Source: Lactiplantibacillus xiangfangensis
GTDB taxonomy: Bacteria > Bacillota > Bacilli > Lactobacillales > Lactobacillaceae
Reading direction: 5' to 3'
NCBI RefSeq assembly: GCF_001438845.1
Contig: NZ_JQCL01000029.1
Location: forward strand, 1 to 64,000
Length of the DNA: 64,000 nucleotides
Part shown: one piece after another, positions 56,285-64,000 of the stretch
Numbering within the stretch: position 1 is the first letter of the stretch
Layout: every line of letters starts with the position of its first letter
Notes under the pieces: model-generated
The model's input: the letters and a program-made list of their open reading frames with translations, nothing else
What the model was told of the DNA's origin: nothing
Databases searched by the model: none
Position numbers and translations under genes: made by a program

Positions 56285-56405
56285 AGTGGACCAGAAGGCG
56301 AAGAGCTTGTGAGCATTAACGTGGAATCAGGGATTATTCCGGGGTTTGGAATGGGCCCTGATTCCGGGTTAAGCGGAACAAGCTGCCTTTTGGGGCACGT
56401 TTCGA
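56285..56405 (-). repeat. Dispersed repeat family A, copy A4
   Basis: On the minus strand it shows the left block (GTCGAAACGTG, CCAAAAGGCAG, TTCCGCTTAACCCGG), the inner perfect stem GGAATCAGGG/CCCTGATTCC (56356-56365 with 56323-56332) around ATTCCAAACCCCGGAAT, and the right block with CACGTTAATGCTCAC. It is downstream of the rsgA-like gene and convergent with the MFS gene. Confidence 0.83.
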
Positions 56406-56422
56406 CTAGCAAGATGCCATAA

Positions 56423-56501
56423 AAATAGAGGATCAGAAATCGGTTACCAATGATTTCTGATCCTCTATTTGAGTTATATTTGAGTTATATTTGAGTTATA
56501 T
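56423..56501. terminator. Terminator followed by three 11-base direct repeats
   Basis: AAATAGAGGATCAGAAATC pairs with GATTTCTGATCCTCTATTT (56423-56470). Then TTGAGTTATAT is repeated three times (56469-56501). The terminator serves both convergent genes. Confidence 0.85.
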
Positions 56502-56527
56502 TTGACTATTACTTTTCTTCTAACAAG

Positions 56528-57730
56528 CTAATCCGTCACTGGATCTTCCTGATTTCCTAAGGAGATAACGATCAAGCTACAGATAACCCCAACGACCGCG
56601 ATGGCAACGTCGAACCACATAATTTCACGAATGCCAATCGCTGAGATCCAGGCGGTAAACACCGGAATCGTGAAGGACGATAGCCCACTCGCCGTGTAGT
56701 AAATCCCGGTAATGCGACCCTTGGCCCGTGGGAAAACGTCACTCATAATCGTTAAGCCTAATTGCATGACCCCACCAGCAGCGGAACAGCCGATAACAAA
56801 CGAACTGACTAGGGCAACGCCCCAAGTTGGAACCATCGTCAAGACAAGCAGTGCCACTAAGGAAACACAAGTATCCGCAAGCATAAACCAGACTGGCTTA
56901 ATAAACCGCTCAACTAGCAGTGCCGTCACAACGACCCCTAAAATCGACCCAACACTGTAGATGCTGACCAGCATCCGCGCGTGAACCAAGTCGAGGTGAA
57001 TAACGCTGGTACCGTACTTCGTTAACCATTGACTGACTAAGTAAAAAGTTGACATTGAAATGTAACCAAAAATCGTTAAAACGACACCCAAGATCATCTT
57101 CTTGACCGTCATCTTAGTTTTCCCACCAGTCGCCGTCTTTTTTTCGGCCGGCTTCGTCGATAACTTAGGGAAGGTCCGGTTACGTAGAAAGATAAAGTTG
57201 AAGACCATCAAAACGACGCATAAAACAAAGGCCCAGCCATACCAGAGGCTGAAATGATCTAATCCGGCAACTAAAATTGGCAGTAATAATTCACCAATTG
57301 AAGCAAACGCCTTGATCATAATGTTAGCCGTTGCTTGCCGGTTAGGGTAAAGCTCCATCAACGCCGGGTAAGTCCCGGAATCTAGGAATGAGTTCGCCAT
57401 TCCCGCTAAAATTCCAAAGAAATACGCCGTGATGATGTTTGGCGATATGATAATTCCTACAAAAAATAATGTATAAGTTAAAATTCCTAATTGAACAAAA
57501 AATTTGCGACCCCACCGGTCAGAAAAAGTACCGGCTAAGTATAGCACTAACAAGCGCCCAATCCCCAACGATGAAATGACCAGTGAAACACCAGCGTCAT
57601 TGACGTGCCATTGGCGTCCAAGCACCGTCATGTTTTGCGCCAGGATCACAATAGCCATCCCGTGAACGAGATAGTCAAGGTACAAACAAATTGTCGTTTT
57701 AATTCGTTCTGTCGAAGTCAAATGAGTCAC
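56528..57730 (-). CDS. MFS transporter, paralogue of the quinate-module carrier
   Basis: A 400-residue, 12-helix major facilitator with SDRWGRKFFVQLG after helix 2. It shares long blocks with the carrier at 51752-52966 (VISSLGIGRLLVLYLAG; ANSFLDSGTYPALMELYPN; GCSAAGGVMQLGLTIMSDVF), so it likely takes a related acid. It has its own promoter with a cre box. The start is a GTG at 57730 with a weak site; a TTG at 57721 is the alternative. Confidence 0.87.
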   Translation of the reverse strand: MTHLTSTERIKTTICLYLDYLVHGMAIVILAQNMTVLGRQWHVNDAGVSLVISSLGIGRLLVLYLAGTFSDRWGRKFFVQLGILTYTLFFVGIIISPNIITAYFFGILAGMANSFLDSGTYPALMELYPNRQATANIMIKAFASIGELLLPILVAGLDHFSLWYGWAFVLCVVLMVFNFIFLRNRTFPKLSTKPAEKKTATGGKTKMTVKKMILGVVLTIFGYISMSTFYLVSQWLTKYGTSVIHLDLVHARMLVSIYSVGSILGVVVTALLVERFIKPVWFMLADTCVSLVALLVLTMVPTWGVALVSSFVIGCSAAGGVMQLGLTIMSDVFPRAKGRITGIYYTASGLSSFTIPVFTAWISAIGIREIMWFDVAIAVVGVICSLIVISLGNQEDPVTD

Positions 57731-57791
57731 CCGTGCTTTGCTTTAATTTGAATTGAGTAACAAAACACTATTTGCTCATGTATTAACAACC

Positions 57792-57821
57792 ATCATAAAA
57801 GTAAACGGTTACATTTGTCAA
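57792..57821 (-). promoter_or_regulatory. Promoter of the second MFS gene with cre box
   Basis: On the minus strand TTGACA (57821-57816) and TATGAT (57797-57792) are 18 bases apart. TGTAACCGTTTACT (57813-57800), 13 of 14 cre positions, fills the spacer, predicting CcpA repression. Confidence 0.72.
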
Positions 57822-57885
57822 GGGTAGGAACGAATTTCCATCGTTTTCTGAAAAATCAGTGTCTTGTTTCACAAGTGGTTCTACT

Positions 57886-57922
57886 AAAAAAAGATTCGGA
57901 CTATTTTTGCCCGAACCTTTTA
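57886..57922 (-). terminator. Terminator after the antitoxin gene
   Basis: AAAAG-A-TTCGG pairs with CCGAA-C-CTTTT; no toxin frame lies between it and the antitoxin stop. Confidence 0.7.
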
Positions 57923-57981
57923 CGTTTCATCCAATTACCACTATTTAGGGTTCTCTGTTATCTAAACAACTATGCGAATGA

Positions 57982-58224
57982 CTATTGATTACTATCCATC
58001 TTCTTAAAACGCCGATTAAGCTCGGCCTGATTAGCCTCACTGTAAAACGGATCTTTGACTTCAAATGGTAATCCACCTTCAGCAATACTCTTCTTAATAA
58101 AGATATTAATGGCCGTTGATAGGCTGAGCCCTAACTCATCAAAAATTGCCTCAACCCTCTTTTTATCCGCTGAAGCAACTTTGACAGAAATTGAGTCTTT
58201 CATTTTTTCAGTATCTGACATCAT
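57982..58224 (-). CDS. RelB/DinJ family antitoxin, orphan
   Basis: An 80-residue protein of the RelB/DinJ antitoxin family: a ribbon-helix-helix N-terminus (KDSISVKVASADKKRVEAIF; LGLSLSTAINIFIKKSI) and a short toxin-binding tail ending EANQAELNRRFKKMDSNQ. Start codons at 58224 and 58221 are both preceded by GGGG; a GTG at 58230 is less likely. The toxin (RelE/YafQ type) that normally follows within a few bases is absent: a terminator comes about 60 bases later. It may be a relic or act as a stand-alone regulator. Confidence 0.85.
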   Translation of the reverse strand: MMSDTEKMKDSISVKVASADKKRVEAIFDELGLSLSTAINIFIKKSIAEGGLPFEVKDPFYSEANQAELNRRFKKMDSNQ

Positions 58225-58292
58225 TCTCACCCCACTAGGATAGCAACATAAAACGCATATATGAATTAGATTAAACCACTTTCAATTAACGC

Positions 58293-61200
58293 TTATTTTT
58301 GTCTTTTAAAGAACCACGGAAATCCTACGCTCGCCAGCGCCAAGAGCAGCACACCTGCGATTGACCGGTGATTATTCTGTTCATCAGTCTGTGGTAAGGA
58401 CGCCCCTGCCTTAACAGCGGCCTGCGCAGGTTGCACCGGCTTAATCGCTTGATGCTGTAACTGGGTTGGGCTAGTTTGGTAACTAGCCTTAACTTTAACC
58501 GTATCTCCCGTTGGTCGTTGCGTTGGATTCTGCTTCGCGTGTTCTGCAGATGGCCGGTTTTCAGGCTTTACCGAGGTCGGCTGTTGGCCAGGATTGGCTG
58601 GCGTTGTCGGCTTCGGTTGTTGACCTGGATTTTCCGGTGTTGGTTCTGGATTTGGAACCGGATCTGGCTTCGGTTCAGGTGCTGGCTCTGGATCCGGTTC
58701 TGGTTCAGGTACTGGTTCCGGATTTGGCTCTGGCGTCGGCTCCGGATTTGGTTTCTGACCGTTGTTATCGTCACCGCCATCACCGGGTTGTTGTTTGGCT
58801 TTAAGCACCACTCGGGTTTGAGCAGTGTGCACCGTTCCCAACTGATCCGTGAATTGATACGTCACAAGATAAGTTCCCGGTTGATTTAACAAGACTGGGT
58901 TATCAATCTGAAGTTTGCCAGCATCAACAGCAGTCCCATCAATGTCCGTCGCTTGTAAGACATTGTCCGTAGCGTTCCACGCATCGCCAACCGTGAGTTG
59001 AACATCCTCATTTTTGAGGGTTAGAGCGGCTTGATTTTCTAAAACGGTCACCGCCGTAGTTGCCGTGTGTAACTTACTTTGACGGTCTGTGAACCGGTAC
59101 GTGACCAAATAGTGCCCTGGCTTCGTCGAATCAACATTACTATTGATAATCACTTGGCTAGGATCAACCGCACTACCGTCAATGTCGGTCACATTGGCAA
59201 GGTTATCGGTGGCCTCCCAAGTAGTGCCCGCATAAACTTTAACAGTATCTTTTTTTACCGTTAAACCAGCCTGACTAGCTTTTACCGTCACTAGTGTGGT
59301 TGCTGTGTGCGTCTGACCAAACAAATCGACAAACCGGTATGTCACGGGATAATCGCCCGCCTTGGCAGTATTGACCTGACCATCTATTTGTAGCAATTGC
59401 GCCCAGTTTTCAGCTAAAACGGGCTCACCGTCTGAATCGGTCAGCGCGCTGACATTGTCGAGTGGCGACCATTCATCATGCTCGTAAATGGTAATATGGT
59501 CCGATTTAAGTTGCAAACCAGCATGGTTAACACCCGCAACAACGGTAACAATCGCCCGTTGACTGTGCGTTCCGTGACCATCACTGAAACTATAACTAAC
59601 TTGGTATTGACCTGGTCGTTTTAGATTTGAGACAACGTGGCCCGCATCGTCCGTCATAGTAACTGTCATCTCTTCTGGAGCGACCGTTTTACCAGTATCA
59701 TCGACAGTCGCAGCCACGTTAGTTTGTGGATCCCAATGGTCATCGGTTGAAACATTGAGGTTGTCCTGCTTCAGAGTTAACCCATTGACGACAACGGTGA
59801 CCGTCTTTTGAACCGTGTCCCCAAATAGATCTGTAAACAGGTACGTCACCGTATAATTTCCGGGAATACTACTATCGACAGTATTACTGGTGGTAACGTT
59901 GCTAAAATCAACGGCACTTCCATCCGCATTAGTCACCCCTTGTAGATGAGCCATTGCCTGAAAAGTATCATTTAGTTCCAGCACGATGTTATCCACTTGG
60001 ATATTGTCCTGGTTGGCTAAAATCGTTAACGCTACGGGACCAGAAGTGCGTATAACGTTATCACTACCAGGATAACTGTAAGTAACCGTGTAGCGACCGG
60101 CTTTTGTTGGATCGATATTATTCACAATAGCGTTACTTGTTGCATCACGTAGCGTTACGGTCATCTTATCAAGCCCAAGTGCTTGGTTATCATCATCAAC
60201 GGCTTGATCAAAATTGTCGGCTGGCTTCCACTCCGCATTGGGGTGCGCAATCATCGTAACATCCTTGCCGACAATTGTTTGCCAAGTCCACGTCCCCGCT
60301 ACCGCTTGATCATTACCATACCTGGCCATTAAAGCTGGTGCCGTTAACCTCTCGCCAGTATCAGCATTCACCCATAATCCCGTAATAGTATTGGCAGACT
60401 GAAGACCAGCGGCAAACAAGTCAGCTTTCATATCATCAACACTTTTATACCCGAATCCCTTGGCTATATCTGCCAACGTAATATCCGCAATTCCTGGAGT
60501 GCTTGGATCTAGTACCATAACATCGCTAACTTCATTCATCGGCCAATCCATTTTCAATCGAGTATTCGCACCTAGAACTAAAACCTGCGGATTAACCATG
60601 TTGTCCTGTGGATCAGACAGAATTGAAGATATGTTAAACCACCTAAATGTTCTTAATCCAAAGCCATTAGAACCATGCACTTTATTGACAATGTTTCGCG
60701 TATCAAAATTCGCAAGATTCAAGTATTTAAGGGCCCCATCACCCAAAAACATTTCATACACACTCTTAAGGTTAGGGGTCTCAAAGTTGCGTAAATCTAA
60801 GCGTCCGAGTTTTATATCATTGTTGAACATGTATGACATATCAACAACATTTTTGGTATCAAAATGGCTTAAATCTAAACGCTCAAGTTGCGTATCATTG
60901 CTGAACATGTATGACATATCAACAACATTTTTGGTATCAAAATGGCTTAAATCTAAACGCTCAAGTTGCGTATCATTGCTGAACATGTATGACATATCAA
61001 CAACATTTTTTGTGTTGAAACTAGAAACATCTAATTCAGTTAAGGCACCATCTTCTGAAAACATCCCCAACATGTTCGTTACTTGTGAAGTATCAAATTT
61101 AGAATTATCATTTGCAAAATTAACAGTCGTTAAGTGCTTATTATTAGCAAACATCTTTGACATATCTTTAACATGACTTGTATCAAAATGACTTAGGTCG

Positions 61201-62924
61201 ATGGTCGTAAAATAATCTTTTGCCTTCAAAGCATTCGGATTAACATTCTCAAACATCGATGCCATGTTGGTTACATTACTAGTATCAAAGTTAGCAATAT
61301 CGCTAGTAGAAAAATTATCGGCCCGGGAAAACATCCCTGACATATCCTTGACATTCTTAGTGTTAAACCCGCTCAAATCCATTGCAGATAAATCTGAAAA
61401 ATAAAACATATTGGACATGTTCGTCACATTATCAGTTGTGATCTTCTCAAAATGCTTAATCGGTTCAGTAAAATATGTCCCTCGAAACATGCCGGACATG
61501 TTAGTCACTTTTTTAGTGTTAAAGCTTGCAAGATCTATCGGTGTGTGATCATTATGAAACATGTCTGACATGTCGGTCACTGAACGTGTATCCAATTTGG
61601 AAATGTTTAATGAGGTTAAATCCGACATAGTGTGAAACATTGACGCCATCGAAGTTACATTAGAAGTATCAAAGTTTGACAAATCTAATGTTTTTAACAA
61701 CGAACATTGGTTAAACATGTATGACATGTCGGTTACATTAGAAGTATTAAAACTCGATACATCAATCGCTGTTGCGCCAGAACAATTATCAAACATGTGT
61801 GCCATGCTAACAACATTGGAGGTATCGAGGCCCGACAAATCAATCGTCTCACCACCAGCGTTTTCAAACATCCCAGTTAGGTCCGTTACGTTATCCATAT
61901 CAAGTTTCGAAAAAGTGAATACTTCATTGTGTAATCGAACACCATCAAACATGTGTGCCATTGTTTTGACTTCACTAGTAGCTAAGTTAAATGTTACTTT
62001 GTCATTATCTTCGTTAGAAGCCCAGATAGATGCTTTAGAAAACATCCCAGTCATATTGGTCGTATTACTCGTGTCTAAATTAGTCCCGTCAGCCAAAATA
62101 TTACCGTTAAATCTTAATCCCGAGAATAGATAACTCGCATCTTCTCCCACGACAACAGGACCGTTAAGCTGTAATGTCAGTTGCGGCTTTGAACCATCAA
62201 CCTGATAGTTATTCCAGTCCAGTCCCTTCCAATCCGTCACTTTGCCATCAGCATCCGCTGTAACTCCAGTATCAGCCAACGTTCCGGGACCAATCGTCAG
62301 GATTTTATTAACCGTATCAACCGACCATTTACTAGTCCCAAGTGTCCCCGAAGTATGGTCGTTAACTGCCGCGACTGGAGCTACCGGTGCCACCATCCTA
62401 AGACGATAGCTCGCTAGTTGCGCTTGGCTAACTGTTTTAACCCTTGCCATGGATTTAACAATTACTGGTCGTGCCGCACTACTATCTTTAACAGCTGAGC
62501 TGGCTTCTGATACTGCTTGAGAACTGCCAACCTGACTTAGAGCGCCTGTCTGAGACTGTTCAGATTTAGCTTCACTACCGGCCTGACTTTCATTGACCAC
62601 ACTACTGGCAGGAGTCCCCGTTTCAGAGGCTGGCTGACTAACCGCTCTCGCCGCACTAGCTTGCGATTTATGGGACGCCGCTGCCGAAGAACTTGCTACA
62701 CTTATCGTTGACTGTGCCGCACTACTCCCCTCACTAGTAGGGCCAGTCGTGACCTTCGTATTTACACTAGCAGTCACATGGGCAGTTGGTGCTACCGTAT
62801 CCGCTTGAACGACTTGATTATTGATCTGCCAAGTCAGTAACGCCGCCCCGGCCATTAACCAAAAACGACCGGTTACTTTTCCCACATGGACTTCGGTCAA
62901 TTGACCGTTTTTTACCATCTTCAA
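58293..62924 (-). CDS. LPQTxE-anchored BspA-repeat (DUF285) surface adhesin
   Basis: A 1543-residue wall protein. In order: signal peptide (about 1-42, [13 protein letters not shown]); Ser/Ala-rich stretch (43-175); about 17 DUF285/BspA leucine-rich repeats of the form NVTDMSYMF (about 285-750); six Ig-like repeats each ending in a VTVV-type strand (about 880-1390); a Pro/Glu/Asp wall-spanning region (NPEPTPEP...); and the sorting signal LPQTDE (1510-1515) with a hydrophobic helix and FKRQK tail. LPQTxE is the L. plantarum-type sortase motif. Two identical 78-base units at 60825-60980 show a recent repeat duplication. The start is a TTG after GGAGG; an ATG two codons later is possible. Probably adhesion to host, food matrix or cells. 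Confidence 0.93.
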   Translation of the reverse strand: MKMVKNGQLTEVHVGKVTGRFWLMAGAALLTWQINNQVVQADTVAPTAHVTASVNTKVTTGPTSEGSSAAQSTISVASSSAAASHKSQASAARAVSQPASETGTPASSVVNESQAGSEAKSEQSQTGALSQVGSSQAVSEASSAVKDSSAARPVIVKSMARVKTVSQAQLASYRLRMVAPVAPVAAVNDHTSGTLGTSKWSVDTVNKILTIGPGTLADTGVTADADGKVTDWKGLDWNNYQVDGSKPQLTLQLNGPVVVGEDASYLFSGLRFNGNILADGTNLDTSNTTNMTGMFSKASIWASNEDNDKVTFNLATSEVKTMAHMFDGVRLHNEVFTFSKLDMDNVTDLTGMFENAGGETIDLSGLDTSNVVSMAHMFDNCSGATAIDVSSFNTSNVTDMSYMFNQCSLLKTLDLSNFDTSNVTSMASMFHTMSDLTSLNISKLDTRSVTDMSDMFHNDHTPIDLASFNTKKVTNMSGMFRGTYFTEPIKHFEKITTDNVTNMSNMFYFSDLSAMDLSGFNTKNVKDMSGMFSRADNFSTSDIANFDTSNVTNMASMFENVNPNALKAKDYFTTIDLSHFDTSHVKDMSKMFANNKHLTTVNFANDNSKFDTSQVTNMLGMFSEDGALTELDVSSFNTKNVVDMSYMFSNDTQLERLDLSHFDTKNVVDMSYMFSNDTQLERLDLSHFDTKNVVDMSYMFNNDIKLGRLDLRNFETPNLKSVYEMFLGDGALKYLNLANFDTRNIVNKVHGSNGFGLRTFRWFNISSILSDPQDNMVNPQVLVLGANTRLKMDWPMNEVSDVMVLDPSTPGIADITLADIAKGFGYKSVDDMKADLFAAGLQSANTITGLWVNADTGERLTAPALMARYGNDQAVAGTWTWQTIVGKDVTMIAHPNAEWKPADNFDQAVDDDNQALGLDKMTVTLRDATSNAIVNNIDPTKAGRYTVTYSYPGSDNVIRTSGPVALTILANQDNIQVDNIVLELNDTFQAMAHLQGVTNADGSAVDFSNVTTSNTVDSSIPGNYTVTYLFTDLFGDTVQKTVTVVVNGLTLKQDNLNVSTDDHWDPQTNVAATVDDTGKTVAPEEMTVTMTDDAGHVVSNLKRPGQYQVSYSFSDGHGTHSQRAIVTVVAGVNHAGLQLKSDHITIYEHDEWSPLDNVSALTDSDGEPVLAENWAQLLQIDGQVNTAKAGDYPVTYRFVDLFGQTHTATTLVTVKASQAGLTVKKDTVKVYAGTTWEATDNLANVTDIDGSAVDPSQVIINSNVDSTKPGHYLVTYRFTDRQSKLHTATTAVTVLENQAALTLKNEDVQLTVGDAWNATDNVLQATDIDGTAVDAGKLQIDNPVLLNQPGTYLVTYQFTDQLGTVHTAQTRVVLKAKQQPGDGGDDNNGQKPNPEPTPEPNPEPVPEPEPDPEPAPEPKPDPVPNPEPTPENPGQQPKPTTPANPGQQPTSVKPENRPSAEHAKQNPTQRPTGDTVKVKASYQTSPTQLQHQAIKPVQPAQAAVKAGASLPQTDEQNNHRSIAGVLLLALASVGFPWFFKRQK
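60825..60980 (-). repeat. Perfect 78-base tandem duplication in the adhesin gene
   Basis: 60825-60902 and 60903-60980 are identical and encode the same 26-residue unit (contains DMSYMFSND and LDLSHFDTK). A further 30 bases of identity run into the next unit. The length keeps the frame. Confidence 0.95.
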
Positions 62925-63020
62925 CCCAACCCACTCCTCCAGTAATATAATTTGTTAATTAACTTTACATAACTACATCAATAGTGTACGCCATTCTCCA
63001 TTTATATGAAAGCGGTAACT

Positions 63021-63066
63021 AAAAAACTAGCTACCGAAAATCCGCAGACTCCCAGTAGCTAGTTTC
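63021..63066 (-). terminator. Terminator after the EIIA gene
   Basis: AAACTAGCTAC pairs with GTAGCTAGTTT, with an A-run giving Ts on the minus strand. Confidence 0.85.
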
Positions 63067-63078
63067 AACTAATTAACG

Positions 63079-63561
63079 CTATTTCAATGTAACTGATGCA
63101 ACAGGACTTGACGCCGTCACAGGTCCCGCCGCCGCAACGTCCAACTGGTCCACAAGATCCATGTTGGTCACGACGACAATGACGGTCGTGCTCTTACCGG
63201 CCGCTTTAACCGCAGCTAAGTCCATTTGAACCAATGGTTGACCCGCCGTCACCTGATCACCGACTTGGACTTGCACGTCGAAGGGTGCACCCTTTAGCTC
63301 CACCGTGTCTAATCCCAGGTGTAACATCAGTTCCAAGCCGTCCTTAGTCGTCAACATCACAGCGTGTTTAGTATCCGCAACGGTCTTAATTTCACCATCA
63401 GCGGGCGCCGTAATCGTGCCGTCCGTGGGATCGATGGCAAAGCCGTCACCCATCATCTTTTGTGAAAAAACCGGGTCGGCAACTGCCGTAATGGGCATCA
63501 ACTGGCCACTCGCAACGGCGTTTAACGCCACCGCCGTCTTCTTTTTCTTAAATCCAAACAA
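63079..63561 (-). CDS. PTS glucose-type EIIA component
   Basis: A 160-residue Crr-like EIIA protein of the PTS. The phospho-accepting histidine 81 is in LMLHLGLDTVELKG, and the second conserved histidine (66, DTKHAV) is 15 residues before it, as in E. coli EIIA-Glc. It is free-standing, not fused to EIIBC, so it could serve an EIIC lacking its own EIIA. It lies 11 bases downstream of the SIS-domain regulator gene. Confidence 0.92.
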   Translation of the reverse strand: MFGFKKKKTAVALNAVASGQLMPITAVADPVFSQKMMGDGFAIDPTDGTITAPADGEIKTVADTKHAVMLTTKDGLELMLHLGLDTVELKGAPFDVQVQVGDQVTAGQPLVQMDLAAVKAAGKSTTVIVVVTNMDLVDQLDVAAAGPVTASSPVASVTLK

Positions 63562-63572
63562 ACTATCAACTC

Positions 63573-64000
63573 CTAATTAAAATGTTTTCGAATCGCGTCA
63601 CGCGACAAGACCAATTGCTCGATATGATGGTCATAATCATTCGCTATAAACGTGTAGTATAACAGGTCAATAACGTATAATTGCGCCATCAATGAAGTCG
63701 TCGCCGCGGCGCGCGCAGTCTGACCTTCCTCACTGTCATCGTTAACGAGAATGATGGTCGCTAGCTTGCCCAACGTACTGCCGGGGTTTCGGGTCAAAAC
63801 GATGATTGGAACGCCCATCGAATGGGCCAGTCGCGCTAATTCTAAACTTTCGGCCTTTTCTCCCGAATTGGAAACCAAGAACAGGACGGCCGTTTCACGT
63901 TGCGTGGTTAAACCCACCGCTAATAAGTGTGTATCTTGTGAGTGAATGACCGCCTTACCAACGCGAATAAATTTCTGTTCAAAGTCCGTCGCCGCCACGT
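63573..64000 (-). CDS. SIS-domain protein, probably RpiR-type regulator (partial)
   Basis: The last 141 codons of a gene whose start lies beyond the window. It shows a SIS sugar-phosphate-binding domain (AVLFLVSNSGEKAESLELAR; MGVPIIVLTRNPGS; VIDLLYYTFI), the C-terminal part of RpiR regulators. The missing N-terminus should hold the helix-turn-helix. With EIIA downstream, it probably belongs to a PTS operon extending out of the window. Confidence 0.75.
   Translation of the reverse strand, partial: VAATDFEQKFIRVGKAVIHSQDTHLLAVGLTTQRETAVLFLVSNSGEKAESLELARLAHSMGVPIIVLTRNPGSTLGKLATIILVNDDSEEGQTARAAATTSLMAQLYVIDLLYYTFIANDYDHHIEQLVLSRDAIRKHFN

Noticed and set aside
60781-61080. Regular repeats that might suggest a CRISPR array
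   Set aside because: Units are 78 bases, contiguous without spacers, and code for protein repeats.
60460-61176. 238-codon plus-strand frame inside the adhesin gene, and others opposite it (58476-58889, 61717-62133)
   Set aside because: They are antisense to the DUF285 and Pro-rich repeats; repeat periodicity keeps the reverse frame open. No ribosome site or recognisable protein.

Overview
The window reads as chromosome of a Lactiplantibacillus (L. plantarum group), most like L. pentosus. The signs are a WxL cell-surface (csc-type) cluster, an LPQTxE sorting signal on a large surface protein, a xylose operon of the L. pentosus type (xylQ-xylR-xylA-xylB), a galactose/lactose block, catabolite-responsive cre boxes at many sugar promoters, and frequent TTG/GTG starts behind strong AGGAGG sites. 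No phage, IS, CRISPR, rRNA or tRNA was found. A perfect ParB-type parS palindrome at 9195-9210 suggests an origin-proximal location.

Layout: 96-4936 (minus) is a five-gene WxL operon: a small anchor-like protein, two short WxL proteins, a DUF916/DUF3324 WxL-binding membrane protein and a lectin-WxL protein. 5587-6171 is a TetR regulator. 6335-9175 (minus) is a MoxR AAA ATPase / VWA / small protein set, transcribed downstream of sbcD-sbcC (9212-13467). Then come an aquaglyceroporin, a UbiB/AarF-like kinase, and a BrnQ transporter behind a T-box. 18349-29471 is the galactoside block: a GH42 beta-galactosidase, galR, galT, galE, galK, galM and, divergently, a second GH42 enzyme. 30001-37157 is xylB, xylA, xylR and an alpha-xylosidase (xylQ). 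37507-41350 is a plus-strand set of PTS EIIC, esterase, ROK sugar kinase and AraC regulator. 41779-47128 holds a multiple-sugar ABC importer with a PucR-like regulator and a divergent MsmK-type ATPase.

47716-57730 is a redox module: a three-domain flavin reductase with a covalent-FMN motif, its flavin transferase ApbE, AroD, an MFS carrier and a YdiB-like AroE, with a divergent LysR regulator. It is best explained as uptake and reductive use of quinate/shikimate-type acids. A second, paralogous MFS carrier lies beyond an RsgA-like GTPase. The window ends with an orphan RelB/DinJ antitoxin, a 1543-residue BspA-repeat adhesin, a PTS EIIA and the end of a SIS-domain gene cut by the window edge.

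The least expected content is between the genes. Three dispersed, highly structured repeat families (A, B, C) recur in intergenic gaps, and their copies differ by compensatory changes that keep the hairpins. The RsgA-like gene has a promoter, a folded leader with mutually exclusive pairings, a terminator and a possible five-codon leader peptide, which looks like an undescribed attenuation switch.
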